From positions 176,481-240,480 of the forward strand of contig CAUJDF010000041.1 in NCBI GenBank assembly GCA_963169045.1: a stretch of DNA of 64,000 nucleotides. The letters are read 5' to 3'. The notes beneath the pieces are model-generated. The model saw only the letters and a list, made by a program, of their open reading frames with translations, had not been told where the DNA came from and did not search any database. Of the stretch, positions 1 through 9,773 are shown in pieces. The position numbers and the translations under genes were made by a program. Positions within the stretch are counted from its first letter, which is position 1; every line of letters starts with the position of its first letter. Source of the stretch: Myxococcota bacterium. GTDB taxonomy: Bacteria; Myxococcota_A; Bradymonadia; UBA7976; UBA1532.

Positions 1-109
1 GCCCGAGGTCGGCCGCAAAGCGCCCGTCGCCCTCAACGGGCGCCGTCTCGACGAGGCAGCCCGTGGCGAGCCAGAGGACCGATACCGCCGCGACCAGCGC
101 CCGACGCAT
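1..109 (-). CDS. Lipoprotein, N-terminal fragment
   Basis: Only the first 36 residues lie in the window; the gene runs off the left edge. They form a classic lipoprotein signal: two arginines, a hydrophobic stretch and the lipobox LATGC, giving a predicted lipidated cysteine at residue 17. The ATG at 109 is preferred over an in-frame ATG at 124 because a strong GGAGGAAGG ribosome site lies just before 109. Function is unknown; it is presumably envelope-anchored. Confidence 0.6.
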   Translation of the reverse strand, partial: MRRALVAAVSVLWLATGCLVETAPVEGDGRFAADLG

Positions 110-138
110 CGAGCCTTCCTCCATGCGTGTAGGCCCCC

Positions 139-166
139 ATCCTACAGACGCGCGTCCCGCGCGCAA
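139..166 (-). promoter_or_regulatory. Putative sigma-70 promoter for the lipoprotein at 109
   Basis: On the minus strand TTGCGC (166-161) and TAGGAT (144-139) are separated by 16 bases. Initiation about seven bases on would give a roughly 23-base leader that contains the GGAGGAAGG ribosome site. The assignment rests on motif match only. Confidence 0.4.
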
Positions 167-228
167 GGGCAGCGCCGCGCGCAAAGGCCCCGTGGCGTTC
201 CACACAGCCCCGCGTTAGCCTGCCGCGC

Positions 229-897
229 ATGTCCGCGCGCTACGACACGTTCCTCTTCGACCTCGACGGCACGCTGCTCGACACCATCCCGCTGATCAAG
301 GCGTCGATGCGGCACGCCCTGCACCAGCACCTCGCCTACGTGCCCGACGAGCCGGCGCTCGTGCGCGGCGTGGGCACGCCGCTCCTCGAGCAGGTGCGCA
401 CGCACGTCCGCGACGCCGGCACCCACGTCATCGACGACGCGCTCGTCGCGCAGATCGCGCAGACCTACATCGAGCACAACCTCGCCGGGCACGACGCCCA
501 GGTCGCCCCCTACCCGGGCGTGACCGAGACGCTCGACGCGCTGCGCGCGCGCGGCGCCCGCCTCGGCGTCGTCACCAGCAAGCCCCAGGCGACGGCCCGC
601 CGCGGCCTGCGCGTGTGCGGCCTCGAGGCCCACTTCGACCTCGTCGTCGGCATGGACGACGTGACGCGCCACAAGCCCGATCCCGAGCCGGTGCTGCACG
701 CGCTGCGGCGCCTCGGCGTCGGCCCCGAGCGCGCCGTGTTCGTCGGCGACTCGCCGCACGACATGCACTCGGGGCGCGGCGCCGGGGTCGCCACCGGCGC
801 GGCCCTCTGGGGCCCCTTCTCGCGCGCGGATCTCGAGCCCTCGGCGCCCACCTGGTGGCTCGACGACGTGCGCGTCCTGCTCACTTCGCTGGGGTAG
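229..897 (+). CDS. HAD-family phosphatase, phosphoglycolate phosphatase / PpaX type
   Basis: A 222-residue HAD hydrolase. The nucleophile motif DLDGTLLDT lies at residues 11-19, the second motif is VTSKPQ, the conserved lysine sits in KPDPEP, and the acidic motif VFVGDSPHD is near residues 167-175. Length and motifs fit the Gph/PpaX group, which hydrolyses small phosphates such as 2-phosphoglycolate or pyrophosphate; the substrate cannot be set from sequence. There is no Shine-Dalgarno before the ATG, but TAGCCT (216-221) ends seven bases upstream, suggesting a leaderless transcript. It converges on the carboxylase operon with a 3-base gap. Confidence 0.85.
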   Translation: MSARYDTFLFDLDGTLLDTIPLIKASMRHALHQHLAYVPDEPALVRGVGTPLLEQVRTHVRDAGTHVIDDALVAQIAQTYIEHNLAGHDAQVAPYPGVTETLDALRARGARLGVVTSKPQATARRGLRVCGLEAHFDLVVGMDDVTRHKPDPEPVLHALRRLGVGPERAVFVGDSPHDMHSGRGAGVATGAALWGPFSRADLEPSAPTWWLDDVRVLLTSLG

Positions 898-900
898 GGG

Positions 901-2889
901 TCAGTCCTCGGGGGCTTCGAGCTCGACGAGCGGCATGCCGGCCTGGAACTGGTCGCCGGCGGCGTACCTCGTGGCGCGGACGACGCCGTCGGCAGGCGCG
1001 GTCAGCGTCAGCTCCATCTTCATCGCCTCGATGACGATCAGCGGCGCGCCGGCGCGGACGGCCTCGCCTTCTCTCACCAGCAGTTTCACGACCTTGCCGG
1101 GCATCGGCGCGAGGCAGCCGCCGCCGGGCATCACCCCGGCGTGCTCGGGGAAGCGCGGGACGAGGTCGAACGTGAGCGTGCGATCGCCCCGGCGCACGGA
1201 GCGCCGCTCGCCGTCGGCCACGAGGCGGTAGCGGCGGCGCACGCCGTCGAGCTCGAGGTCGAGGCCGTCGGGCTGCAGGTCCGTGCGCACGGCGCGCCAG
1301 GCGCCCTCGTCGACGCGCGCGCGCCACGTCCCCGGCGCCGTCGACGCGTACTCCACGCGCAGCGTGCGGTCGCCCGCGCGCAGCTCGACCCGCTGGGGCC
1401 GGAACGGGTTGTTGCGCCAGCCCGGCCGCAATGCCGGGACGTGGGGGATCGCCCGGTGACGGGACGTAGCCTCGGCGAGCGCCGCGGCGATCGCGCACTG
1501 CGCCTCGAGCTCGGGATCGACCGGCGCGGGCGTCCAGCCGTCGGGCCACTGCTCGGCGATGAAGTGAGTGTTGAAGCGACCGGCGCGGAACTCGGGGTGT
1601 TCGAGGACGTCGAGGAGGAGGTCGCGGTTCGTGCTGACGCCCACGACCGAGAGCCCGCGCAGCGCCGACACCAGCCGGTCGATCGCCTCGTCGCGGGTGT
1701 CGCCGTGCGCGATCAGCTTGGCGAGCAGCGAGTCGTAGTGCACCGATGCTTCGCTCCCCTCGCGCACGCCGGCGTCGATCCGCACGAGCCCGCCGAGCGG
1801 CTCGCGCCACTCGAGCAGGCGGCCGGTCGCCGGCAGGAGCCCGGCGGCCGGATCCTCGGCGCACAGCCGCACCTCCACCGCGTGGCCGTGCACCGTCACG
1901 TCCTCCTGCCTGACGGGCAGCGCTTCCCCTTGCGCGACGCGCACTTGCAGCTCGACGAGGTCGAGACCGGTGATCGCCTCGGTGACCGGGTGCTCCACCT
2001 GCAGCCGCGTGTTCACCTCGAGGAAGTAGAACTCGCCGGACGCCGCGAAGATGAACTCGACCGTCCCCGCGCCGACGTAGCCGAGGGTGCGGGCGGCGGT
2101 CGTGGCGGTCGAGCGGAGGCGCGCCCGCTGGGTCGACGTGAGCGCCGGCGACGGCGCCTCCTCGACGACCTTCTGAAAGCGGCGCTGGATGCTGCACTCG
2201 CGCTCGAAGACGTCGATGTGATGCCCGTGCTCGTCGCCGAAGATCTGCACCTCGATGTGGCGCGGCGACTCGATGTAGCGCTCGAGCAGCAGGCGGTCGT
2301 CGCCGAACGCGCTCTTCGCCACGCGGCGGGCCTGCGCCAGCGCCTCGGGGAGGTCGGCGGCGCCGCGCACGACGGTCATGCCCTTGCCGCCGCCGCCGGC
2401 GCTCGCCTTCACGAGCAGCGGGAAGCCGATGCGCGCCGCCTCGGACACGAGCCGCGCGTCGTCCTGGTCGTCGCCGTCGTAGCCTGGCACGACCGGCACG
2501 CCCGCGGCGGCCATGATCGCGCGCGCCCCGGCCTTGCTGCCCATGCGCTCGACCGTCTCGGCGCGCGGGCCGATGAACACCAGGCCCGCCTCGGTCACCG
2601 CGCGGACGAACGCCGCGTTCTCGGCCAGGAAACCGTAGCCCGGGTGGATGGCGCCGGCGCCCGTACGGCGCGCCGCGTCGAGGATGCGCGCCACGTTCAG
2701 GTAGGACTCCGCCGGGGGCGCCGGTCCGAGGCGCACCGCCTCGTCGGCCATGTCCACGTGGGGCGCGCGCTCGTCGGCGTCGCTGAACACCGCCACCGTG
2801 GCCAGGCCCATCCTCCGGCACGTGCGGATGACGCGGCACGCGATCTCGCCGCGGTTGGCCACCAGGACCTTGTCGAATCGTGCGCTCAA
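901..2889 (-). CDS. Acyl-CoA carboxylase alpha subunit (biotin carboxylase plus biotin carrier)
   Basis: A 662-residue protein. The N-terminal biotin carboxylase domain opens with [13 protein letters not shown] and carries the ATP-grasp glycine loop GGGGKGM and the active-site stretch [14 protein letters not shown]. The C-terminal biotinyl carrier has AMKM, with the biotin lysine at about K624. Length and the adjacent beta subunit fit methylcrotonyl- or geranyl-CoA-type carboxylases (ATP-dependent carboxylation of an acyl-CoA). The start is a TTG at 2889 that overlaps the beta-subunit stop (TTGA), so the two are likely translationally coupled. The exact substrate is inferred, not seen. Confidence 0.9.
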   Translation of the reverse strand: MSARFDKVLVANRGEIACRVIRTCRRMGLATVAVFSDADERAPHVDMADEAVRLGPAPPAESYLNVARILDAARRTGAGAIHPGYGFLAENAAFVRAVTEAGLVFIGPRAETVERMGSKAGARAIMAAAGVPVVPGYDGDDQDDARLVSEAARIGFPLLVKASAGGGGKGMTVVRGAADLPEALAQARRVAKSAFGDDRLLLERYIESPRHIEVQIFGDEHGHHIDVFERECSIQRRFQKVVEEAPSPALTSTQRARLRSTATTAARTLGYVGAGTVEFIFAASGEFYFLEVNTRLQVEHPVTEAITGLDLVELQVRVAQGEALPVRQEDVTVHGHAVEVRLCAEDPAAGLLPATGRLLEWREPLGGLVRIDAGVREGSEASVHYDSLLAKLIAHGDTRDEAIDRLVSALRGLSVVGVSTNRDLLLDVLEHPEFRAGRFNTHFIAEQWPDGWTPAPVDPELEAQCAIAAALAEATSRHRAIPHVPALRPGWRNNPFRPQRVELRAGDRTLRVEYASTAPGTWRARVDEGAWRAVRTDLQPDGLDLELDGVRRRYRLVADGERRSVRRGDRTLTFDLVPRFPEHAGVMPGGGCLAPMPGKVVKLLVREGEAVRAGAPLIVIEAMKMELTLTAPADGVVRATRYAAGDQFQAGMPLVELEAPED

Positions 2890-4487
2890 TGCCGGAACAC
2901 TCCGTACGCCATCGAGCCCTCGACCGGCGCGTTGTGGGCGACCGACAGCGCGATGCCGACCACGTCGCGCGTGTCCCGCGGGTCGATGATCCCGTCGTCC
3001 CACAGTCGGGCGCTGGCGAAGAAGGCGTCGGACTCCTTCTCGATCTGCTGCTGCAGCAGCGTCTTCGCCATCGTCAGCTCCATCTCGTTCACCGCCTCGC
3101 CCGAACGCGCCGCGGCGCCGCGCTTGACGATGTCGAGCACGCCGGCGAGCTGCTCCCCGCCCATGACCGCGATGCGGTGGTTCGGCCACGTGAACAGGAA
3201 GCGGGGCCCGTACGCGCGCCCGCACATCGCGTAGTTGCCGGCGCCGTAGCTGGCGCCGGTCATGATCGTGATCGCGGGCACCGTGCTGTTGGAGACGGCG
3301 TTGATGAGCTTCGCGCCGTGCTTGATGATGCCGCCCTGCTCGTAGTGCGTGCCCACCATGAAGCCGGTGATGTTCTGCAGGAACAGCAGCGGCACCGACT
3401 TCTGGTTGCACAGCTGGATGAACTGCGCGCCCTTCTCCGCCGACTCGCTGAACAGCACGCCGTTGTTGGCGAGCACGCCCACCGGGTAGCCGTGCACGTA
3501 GGCCCAGCCGCAGACCAGCGTCGGGCCGTACTCCGGCTTGAACTCGTGGAAGCGGGAGCCGTCGACGACGCGCGCGATGACCTCGCGGGCTTCGAACGGG
3601 ACGCGCACGTCGGCGGACACGAGGCCCAGCAGGTCGTCGGGATCGTGGGCCGGCGGCTCGGGCGCGCGCGGCGGCGGCGGTCCTGCTTTGCGCCACTCCA
3701 GGAGCGCCACGAGCTCGCGCGCGGTGCGGAGGGCGTCGTGCTCGTCGCGCGCGAGGTAGTCGCTCACGCCGCTCTTTCGGCTGTGCATCGCCGCGCCGCC
3801 GAGCGACTCCTCGTCGGTCTCCTCGCCGGTGGCCATCTTCACGAGCGGCGGCCCGCCGAGGAAGACCTGCGCCTGGCGGTCGACCATGATCGTGTAGTCG
3901 CACATGCCCGGGATGTAGGCGCCGCCGGCGGTGCTGCTGCCGAAGACGAGGCAGATGCTCGGCTGCCGGGCTCTCGACGCGCGCGTGATCTCGCGGAACA
4001 TCTGCCCGCCCGGCACGAAGATCTTCGACTGGTTGGGCAGATCGGCGCCGGCGGACTCGACGAGGTGCAGGCTCGGCAGCGCGTTCTCGGCGCCGATCTC
4101 GGCGAGGCGGCGGCTCTTCTGCACCGACCACTCGTTCATCGCGCCGCCCTTGAGCGTCGACTCCGTGGCGCTGATGAGGCACTCGACGCCGCTGACGACG
4201 CCGACGCCGCCGATGATGCTCGCGCCCGCCTTCACGCCGCCGCCGGCCCGGTAGCCGGCGATGGGACACACCTCGAGGAACCAGCCGTCGGGATCGAGCA
4301 GCAGCTCGATGCGCTCCCGCGGCAGCAGCCGACCGCGCTCGATGTGTCGCTGCACGTACTTCTCGCCGCCGCCCGCGAGCGATTCCTGAAGCGCCACGCG
4401 GAGTTGCTCGAGGCGCGCCAGGTTGGCGGCGCGGTTCGTCTCGTAACTCCCGGCGCGCCGATCGACGCGCGTCTCGAGCACCCTCAC
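2886..4487 (-). CDS. Acyl-CoA carboxylase beta subunit (carboxyltransferase), methylcrotonyl-CoA carboxylase-like
   Basis: A 533-residue carboxyltransferase with two crotonase-fold halves. [31 protein letters not shown] and the [18 protein letters not shown] segment are typical of the MCC/geranyl-CoA carboxylase branch rather than the propionyl-CoA branch. It transfers carboxyl from biotin to the acyl-CoA and pairs with the following alpha subunit. The GTG start at 4487 overlaps the stop of the upstream BKACE gene (GTGA), and its own stop overlaps the alpha-subunit TTG. This points to a three-gene operon for branched acyl-CoA or beta-keto acid breakdown. Confidence 0.88.
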   Translation of the reverse strand: MRVLETRVDRRAGSYETNRAANLARLEQLRVALQESLAGGGEKYVQRHIERGRLLPRERIELLLDPDGWFLEVCPIAGYRAGGGVKAGASIIGGVGVVSGVECLISATESTLKGGAMNEWSVQKSRRLAEIGAENALPSLHLVESAGADLPNQSKIFVPGGQMFREITRASRARQPSICLVFGSSTAGGAYIPGMCDYTIMVDRQAQVFLGGPPLVKMATGEETDEESLGGAAMHSRKSGVSDYLARDEHDALRTARELVALLEWRKAGPPPPRAPEPPAHDPDDLLGLVSADVRVPFEAREVIARVVDGSRFHEFKPEYGPTLVCGWAYVHGYPVGVLANNGVLFSESAEKGAQFIQLCNQKSVPLLFLQNITGFMVGTHYEQGGIIKHGAKLINAVSNSTVPAITIMTGASYGAGNYAMCGRAYGPRFLFTWPNHRIAVMGGEQLAGVLDIVKRGAAARSGEAVNEMELTMAKTLLQQQIEKESDAFFASARLWDDGIIDPRDTRDVVGIALSVAHNAPVEGSMAYGVFRH

Positions 4488-5356
4488 GCGCCGATCCCCA
4501 GGATGGCCCGGGCCTCGGCCGGCGTGGCGATCTCACGGCCCACCTCGCGCGCCGTGCGGACGAGCGCCTCGATGAGCGGCCCGTTGCTCGCGGCCTTGCT
4601 GCCGTCGGGCAGGTAGAACGTGTCTTCGAGGCCGGTGCGCAGGTGCCCGCCGAGCGCCGCCGAACGGCGGTGCACGTCCCACACCTCGTGCCGCCCGATG
4701 ACGATCGTCTGCCACGCCGTCGTCGGCGACATCTCTTCGATCAGCAGCGGCAGCCACGACGCCTTCGCCGGCATCCCGGACGCCACGCCCATGACGAGCG
4801 ACACGTGCACCGGCGCCTTCAGCATGCCGGCCTGCTCGAACATGCCCACGCTGCGCACGATGCCGGTGTCGAAGCACTCGCACTCGGGCACGACGCCGTA
4901 GCGGTTCATCGCCTCGATGAACTGCTTCACCTTCTCGACCGGATTGTCGAACAGCATCGGCGGCCACGCCCACTGCCCGTCCGACTTGATCTTCAGATAG
5001 TTGAGAGAGCCCGCGTTCAGGGCGGCCATCTCCGGCCGCACGCGCTCGAGACAGGCCACCGGCCCCGAGATGTCGGGCCCCACCACGCCGGTCGACATGT
5101 TGATGATGAGCTCGGGACACGCCGCGCGGATGGCGTCGCAGATGGCGCCGGCCACCGCCGGATCCCACGACGGCAGGAATCCCATGCCCGGCCGCTGGTC
5201 GCGGAAGTGGCAGTGGACCACCGTCGCGCCGGCGTCGAACGCCTCGCGCGCCTGCTGCGCCATCTGCTCGGGCGTGACCGGCACCGGGTGCTGCGCCGGG
5301 TTCGTGAGCACGCCGGTGAGCGCGCAGGTGACGACGACCTTCTCGGAGCGGGCCAT
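4484..5356 (-). CDS. Beta-keto acid cleavage enzyme (BKACE/Kce family, DUF849)
   Basis: A 290-residue TIM-barrel enzyme of the family of 3-keto-5-aminohexanoate cleavage protein. These condense a beta-keto acid with acetyl-CoA, releasing acetoacetate and a new acyl-CoA, using a zinc ion. Visible signatures are the start [19 protein letters not shown], the zinc-binding pair in VVHCHFRD (about H48 and H50), and LIINMSTG. It is the first gene of an operon with the acyl-CoA carboxylase subunits. The family is substrate-diverse, so the beta-keto acid is unknown. ATG 5356 follows a short leader from a TATACT element at 5393-5388. Confidence 0.85.
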   Translation of the reverse strand: MARSEKVVVTCALTGVLTNPAQHPVPVTPEQMAQQAREAFDAGATVVHCHFRDQRPGMGFLPSWDPAVAGAICDAIRAACPELIINMSTGVVGPDISGPVACLERVRPEMAALNAGSLNYLKIKSDGQWAWPPMLFDNPVEKVKQFIEAMNRYGVVPECECFDTGIVRSVGMFEQAGMLKAPVHVSLVMGVASGMPAKASWLPLLIEEMSPTTAWQTIVIGRHEVWDVHRRSAALGGHLRTGLEDTFYLPDGSKAASNGPLIEALVRTAREVGREIATPAEARAILGIGA

Positions 5357-5387
5357 GCGGGTCTCCCATGTGGGGCGGGCGCGGCGA

Positions 5388-5393
5388 GTATAG
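5388..5393 (-). promoter_or_regulatory. Putative -10 element of the BKACE / acyl-CoA carboxylase operon
   Basis: TATACT on the minus strand lies 31 bases before the BKACE start. No convincing -35 hexamer is visible at 16-18 bases; the upstream sequence is pure GC. It is offered as a -10 element only. Confidence 0.35.
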
Positions 5394-5422
5394 ACCCGTC
5401 CGCGCGCGCCGCGAGCGCGAGA

Positions 5423-5452
5423 TTGAGGGCGGAGCGCCGCCGCGGTTACGAT
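5423..5452 (+). promoter_or_regulatory. Putative sigma-70 promoter for the lipoprotein at 5473
   Basis: TTGAGG (5423-5428) and TACGAT (5447-5452) are spaced by 18 bases. Initiation near 5459 leaves a leader of about 14 bases that contains the GGGAGGAAG ribosome site. Confidence 0.4.
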
Positions 5453-5472
5453 GCCCGCCGGGGAGGAAGCTC

Positions 5473-6042
5473 ATGACGACTCGGCGGTGGTGGGGTGCGG
5501 TGCTCGTGGCGGCGCTGGCGGGGTGCGAGGCCCCGGCGGCCGCGCCGGCGGGCTGCCGCGTCGGTCCGCAGCCCTGCGACGAGGGCGAGGTGTGCGTCGA
5601 GGGCGAGTGCGTCCCCGCCGCCGAGCAGGACGACGGACCGCCGGACCCTGCCGACTTCCGCGTCCAGATCCAGCCGGAGCGAGGCAGCCTCATCGCCGAT
5701 CGCACCCATCCGTCCAACCGGATGATCGTGCGCGTCCGCATCCAGAACGACGCCGGCGAGCCCTTCTCGGGCAACGTCATCCTGCGCGCCAACCCGTTCG
5801 GCGCCGCGTCCTTCGAGCCGATCCTCGTCGAGATGAAGGAGGGCCTCGGCGCCTCGCGCGTCCGCGGCTGCGACGGCCGCGACGACGCCTGTCCCGACGC
5901 CTTCCGCGTCGACGTCGCGCTCGACGCGTACCCGACGGTCGTGATCGGCCACGGCGACCCCATCCGCCTGGACCACGGGCGGCCGCGCCCGAAGCCGGAC
6001 GCGGCCCCCGCCCCCGCCCCCGCCCCCGACGCCGGCATGTGA
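5473..6042 (+). CDS. Secreted lipoprotein, function unknown
   Basis: A 189-residue protein with a signal peptide ending in the lipobox LAGC near residue 18. A small cysteine cluster follows (Cys-X6-Cys, Cys-X5-Cys), resembling the short disulfide motif common in myxobacterial lipoproteins. The central part looks like a beta-sandwich with little recognisable homology. The C-terminus ends in an Ala-Pro repeat encoded by a run of CCCCCGC units. The start at 5473 is set by GGGAGGAAG six bases upstream. The gene is monocistronic and ends before a strong inverted repeat. Confidence 0.7.
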   Translation: MTTRRWWGAVLVAALAGCEAPAAAPAGCRVGPQPCDEGEVCVEGECVPAAEQDDGPPDPADFRVQIQPERGSLIADRTHPSNRMIVRVRIQNDAGEPFSGNVILRANPFGAASFEPILVEMKEGLGASRVRGCDGRDDACPDAFRVDVALDAYPTVVIGHGDPIRLDHGRPRPKPDAAPAPAPAPDAGM

Positions 6043-6052
6043 ACGGCTCGTG

Positions 6053-6116
6053 GCCTGACACCGAAGTTCCGCACGCTTCGTCGCGGCCCTCGGGCGCGCG
6101 AACTTCGCCGTCAGGC
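6053..6116. terminator. Bidirectional stem-loop terminator between convergent genes
   Basis: GCCTGAC (6053-6059) and CGAAGTTC (6062-6069) are matched in inverted order by GAACTTCG (6100-6107) and GTCAGGC (6110-6116). The stem is interrupted by a 2-base mismatch and has a 30-base GC-rich loop. It lies between a plus-strand stop at 6042 and a minus-strand stop at 6126, so it can serve both. There is no U-tract. Confidence 0.55.
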
Positions 6117-6125
6117 TCCTCGCTC

Positions 6126-7697
6126 TCAGCCAAGGCCGAGCACGCCCGGGTTGAGCAGTCCGTCGGGGTCGAGCGTGCGCTTGACGGCGGCGAGCACGTC
6201 GCCGAAGGGCGCGGGCCGCTGCTGCTCGTACCAGGGCGCGTGCGTCCGGCCGACGGCGTGGTGGGGGGTGATGGTGGCGCCGTGGGCGAGCAGCGCGTCG
6301 CTGGCCGCCGCCTTGATCGCCGCCCACTGCTCGAGCTCGGCGCCGCGCCGCGCGGGGGCGACGAACGTGTAGTAGGGCGCGGGTCCGTCGGGATAGACGT
6401 GGGTGAAGCGGCACGTCAGGACGCCCGCACCGCACACGCGCTTCATCGCGTCGCGCACGTCACGGACGAGCGCCTCGTGGAGCGCCGGGAAGCCGCTCCA
6501 CGTCACCGCCGTCTCGAACGTGTCGGCCAGGATCCCCAATGAGATCAACGTGCTCTGCAGGTAGGGCCCGTCGAGGAAGGCCTGGCGCCACTGGTCGGCG
6601 GCGGCGTCCCTGCCCTTCTCGGCGTCGTCGCGCAGCGTGGGCGGGCGCCGGACGTCGCCGCCGTGGTCGCGGACCAGCTCGACGGCACGCGCCATCCACG
6701 CGTCGAGCGGGTGGTCGGCGGACTCGAACCCGAGGAGGAGCACGGGGGTGTCCGCGACGCCGTTGAGGGCGGCCTCGCGCTTGTCGAGCAGGCGGCAGTT
6801 GCTCGGGAAGAGGCCGGAGCGCGCGACGGCGCGCGCCGCGGCGACCGCCTGCTCGAACGTGGCGAAGTGCGCGGTGGCGCTCGCGCGCCAGCGGGGTCGC
6901 GGTCGGACGCGCATCCACGCCTCGGTGATGACGCCGAGCGCGCCCTCGCTGCCGAGGACGAGGCGGTCGGGCGACGGGCCGGCGCCGCTGCCCGGCAGGC
7001 GGCGCGACTCGAAGACGCCCGCCGGCGACAGCATGCGGATCGACGCCGTGAGGTCGTCGATGTGCGTGTACACCGTCGCGAAGTGGCCGCCGGCGCGGGT
7101 GGCGAGCCAGCCGCCGAGCGTCGAGAACTCGAAGGACTGCGGGTAGTGGCGCAGGGTGAGGCCGTGCGGCTCGAGGCCCCGCTCGAGGTCGGGTCCGAAC
7201 GTGCCGGCGCCGATCCGGGCGAGGCCGGAGACGTCGTCCACCTCGCGGACGCCGCTGAGCGCCGAGAGGTCCAGCGAGAGGGCGCCGGGGTGCTCGACGC
7301 CGCCGACGACGCTGGTGCCGCCGCCGAACGGCACGATCGACTGCGCTGCGCGCGCCGCCCACTCGAAGACGCGCTGCACGTCGTCCTCGTCCCGGGGCGT
7401 CGCGACGGCAGCGGGCGCCGCGGCGAAGTCGCCGCGGAAGCCGCGCACCTGGTCGCGGTACGCCTTGCCGTATGTGTGCTGGATGCGGGCCTCGGCGTCG
7501 GTCGACACGAAGTCGGCGCACTCCCAGGGCACGACGGCGGCGGGCGGCAGGGCGATCGCGCTGATTTCGGCAGGCGATTCAGGTGGTTGCGGTTCGAATC
7601 CGAGGACCGCGCCGACCTGCTGCCCGAGGGCGGCGCGCGCCGCCGCGTCGGGGAAGCGTTCGGCGTGGCCCCAGCCCCAGAAGCTTCGTGTGCTCAT
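6126..7697 (-). CDS. FAD-binding oxidase, alkyl-dihydroxyacetone-phosphate synthase-like
   Basis: A 523-residue vanillyl-alcohol-oxidase-type flavoprotein. The FAD phosphate loop is IVPFGGGTSVVGG, followed by a second FAD segment (FSTLGGWLATRAGGHFATVYTHIDD) and LVLGSEGALGVITEAWMRVRP. A C-terminal HHAVGRTHAPW motif matches the histidine active-site region of alkylglycerone-phosphate synthases, which make ether lipids; D-lactate or glycolate dehydrogenase activity is the alternative. It lies 21 bases after speA and is likely the third gene of a sodB-speA operon. A paralogue sits at 40278-41828. Confidence 0.75.
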   Translation of the reverse strand: MSTRSFWGWGHAERFPDAAARAALGQQVGAVLGFEPQPPESPAEISAIALPPAAVVPWECADFVSTDAEARIQHTYGKAYRDQVRGFRGDFAAAPAAVATPRDEDDVQRVFEWAARAAQSIVPFGGGTSVVGGVEHPGALSLDLSALSGVREVDDVSGLARIGAGTFGPDLERGLEPHGLTLRHYPQSFEFSTLGGWLATRAGGHFATVYTHIDDLTASIRMLSPAGVFESRRLPGSGAGPSPDRLVLGSEGALGVITEAWMRVRPRPRWRASATAHFATFEQAVAAARAVARSGLFPSNCRLLDKREAALNGVADTPVLLLGFESADHPLDAWMARAVELVRDHGGDVRRPPTLRDDAEKGRDAAADQWRQAFLDGPYLQSTLISLGILADTFETAVTWSGFPALHEALVRDVRDAMKRVCGAGVLTCRFTHVYPDGPAPYYTFVAPARRGAELEQWAAIKAAASDALLAHGATITPHHAVGRTHAPWYEQQRPAPFGDVLAAVKRTLDPDGLLNPGVLGLG

Positions 7698-7718
7698 GCG
7701 ACGACGACGTGTGGCCTG

Positions 7719-9773
7719 TCAGGTGGGGGTGTCTTCGGACAGATCGGAGAGATAGGTGTAGGCGTCGAGGCTGTCCTCGTAGTGCTTCATGAGCAGGCGC
7801 AGCTGGTCGACCCGGATGCGCCCGCGCCGCAGCGCGCGCTCGGCCTGCCGCCGCACCTTCTCGACCATGTCGTCGGGCACGTACTGCACGTAGTGCAGCA
7901 CCTCGCCGACCGAGTCGCCCTTCACCACGTGCGCGACGTTGTAGCCGTCCTTCGAGAGCTCGACGTGCACCGCGTTCGTGTCGCCGAACAGGTTGTGCAG
8001 GTCGCCCAGGATCTCCTGGTAGGCGCCATTGAGGAACAGGCCCAGGTAGTAGGGCTTGCCGGCGTGGATCGGGTGCAGCTCGAGCGAGCGCTTCACGTCG
8101 CGCACGTCGATGAACTGGTCGATCTGCCCGTCGCTGTCGCACGTGAGGTCGGCGATCGTCGCCCGCACCGTCGGCCGCTCCTCGAGCCGGTGGATCGGCA
8201 TGATGGGGAAGAGCTGGTCGATGGCCCACGTGTCGGGCGCCGACTGGAAGACCGAGAAGTTGCAGTAGTAGATCGACGCCACGAGGTGCTCGAGGTCCTG
8301 CACCTCCTCGGGGACGAAGTCGAGCGTCCGGATCATCCGCAGGATGCGCCCGCAGCAGCTCCAGAACATGCGCTCGGCGACGGCGCGGTCCTTCAGGCTC
8401 AGGTAACCGAGCCGGAAGATGGTCTGCGCCTCCTCCTTGGCCTGCAGCGCGTCGTGCCAGCTCTCCTGCACACGGCGCTCGCTGACGTTCTCCCACGCCT
8501 CGTACAGGTGCTTGATGACCGGGTGCGCGTCGGGCGCCGGCCGCTCCGGGTCCTCGATGGGGAACTCGGACGTGCCGAGCACCTCGAAGACCAGGATCGA
8601 CTGGTGCGCGACCACCGCGCGGCCGCTCTCGCTCACGATCGTCGGCACGTCCAGGCCGGCGCGGCTGCACGCCTCCTGGATCTGCGAGACGACGTCGTAG
8701 GCGTACTCCTGCTCGTCGTAGTTCTTCGACGCGTGGAAGTCGGTCTTCGAGCCGTCGTAGTCGATGGCGAGGCCGCCGCCGACGTCGATGTAGCGCATGT
8801 TGCAGCCCATGCGCGCCATCTCGACGTAGATGTGGCCCGCCTCGCGCAGCGCCTGCTTGAACGGGAGGATCGACGAGATCTGGCTGCCGATGTGGAAGTG
8901 CAGGAGCTGCAGGCAGTGCAGCATCTTCTTGTCGGACAGCCGCTCGATGACCTCGACGATCTCGGCGGCGGTCAGGCCGAACTTGGCCCGGTCGCCCGCC
9001 GACTCCGCCCAGCGCCCGACGCCCTTCGCCGTGAGCTTGGCGCGCACGCCGAGCACCGGCTCGAGGCCCAGCCGCGCCGAGGCCTCGAGCGCGATGTCGA
9101 GCTCCTCGATGCGCTCGAGGACGATGATCACCGTCTTCTCGAACTGCTGGGCGAGGATGGCCGTCTCGATGTACTGCCGGTCCTTGTAGCCGTTGCAGAT
9201 GATGATCCCGCCGGGATCCTGGTTCTGCGCCAGCGCGACGAGCAGCTCGGGCTTGGAGCCCGCCTCGAGGCCGTACTTCCACGGGCGGCCGTACTCGATG
9301 ATCTCCTCGACCAGGTGCCGCTGCTGGTTGACCTTGATCGGGAACACGCCCCGGTACTCGCCGGCGTAGTTGTACTCGGCGATCGCGCGCGCGAACGACT
9401 CGTTCAGGCGGCGGATTCGGTCGTGCAGGATGTCGCTGAAGCGGATGAGCAGCGGCAGGTCGAGACCGCGCGCCTTCAGGTCGCTGATCAGCTCGTACAG
9501 ATCGATCGCGCGGTCGAGGCGCGGATCGGGGCGCACCTCGACGTGCCCTGCCGCGTTGATGCGGAAGTAGGGCTCGCCCCAACCGTTGATGTTGTAGAGC
9601 TCGGCGGCGTCGTCGAGCGTCCACGGCGCGCGCTCGCCGGCGCCCTCGCGCACCTCGTTCTCGGGGTGCTTCGTGTCGTCGACGAGGCGGACGCTGCTCT
9701 TCTTGGGATCGGCGGCGGGGCGGCCGCGGCGGGGGGGCTTGCCGCCCGCCCGCCGGGTGTCCTGGGTGCTCAC
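7719..9773 (-). CDS. speA: Biosynthetic arginine decarboxylase
   Basis: A 684-residue PLP-dependent fold III decarboxylase converting arginine to agmatine, the first step of the agmatine route to polyamines. The PLP lysine is K147 in GVFPIKVNQQ; the glycine-rich phosphate site GGGLAIDYDGS and the downstream FWSCCGRI and YCNFSVFQS segments are typical of SpeA. Length is close to the usual 630-660. The first 50 residues are a basic, poorly conserved extension. The GTG start at 9773 overlaps the sodB stop (GTGA), so translation is probably coupled to superoxide dismutase. Confidence 0.93.
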   Translation of the reverse strand: MSTQDTRRAGGKPPRRGRPAADPKKSSVRLVDDTKHPENEVREGAGERAPWTLDDAAELYNINGWGEPYFRINAAGHVEVRPDPRLDRAIDLYELISDLKARGLDLPLLIRFSDILHDRIRRLNESFARAIAEYNYAGEYRGVFPIKVNQQRHLVEEIIEYGRPWKYGLEAGSKPELLVALAQNQDPGGIIICNGYKDRQYIETAILAQQFEKTVIIVLERIEELDIALEASARLGLEPVLGVRAKLTAKGVGRWAESAGDRAKFGLTAAEIVEVIERLSDKKMLHCLQLLHFHIGSQISSILPFKQALREAGHIYVEMARMGCNMRYIDVGGGLAIDYDGSKTDFHASKNYDEQEYAYDVVSQIQEACSRAGLDVPTIVSESGRAVVAHQSILVFEVLGTSEFPIEDPERPAPDAHPVIKHLYEAWENVSERRVQESWHDALQAKEEAQTIFRLGYLSLKDRAVAERMFWSCCGRILRMIRTLDFVPEEVQDLEHLVASIYYCNFSVFQSAPDTWAIDQLFPIMPIHRLEERPTVRATIADLTCDSDGQIDQFIDVRDVKRSLELHPIHAGKPYYLGLFLNGAYQEILGDLHNLFGDTNAVHVELSKDGYNVAHVVKGDSVGEVLHYVQYVPDDMVEKVRRQAERALRRGRIRVDQLRLLMKHYEDSLDAYTYLSDLSEDTPT

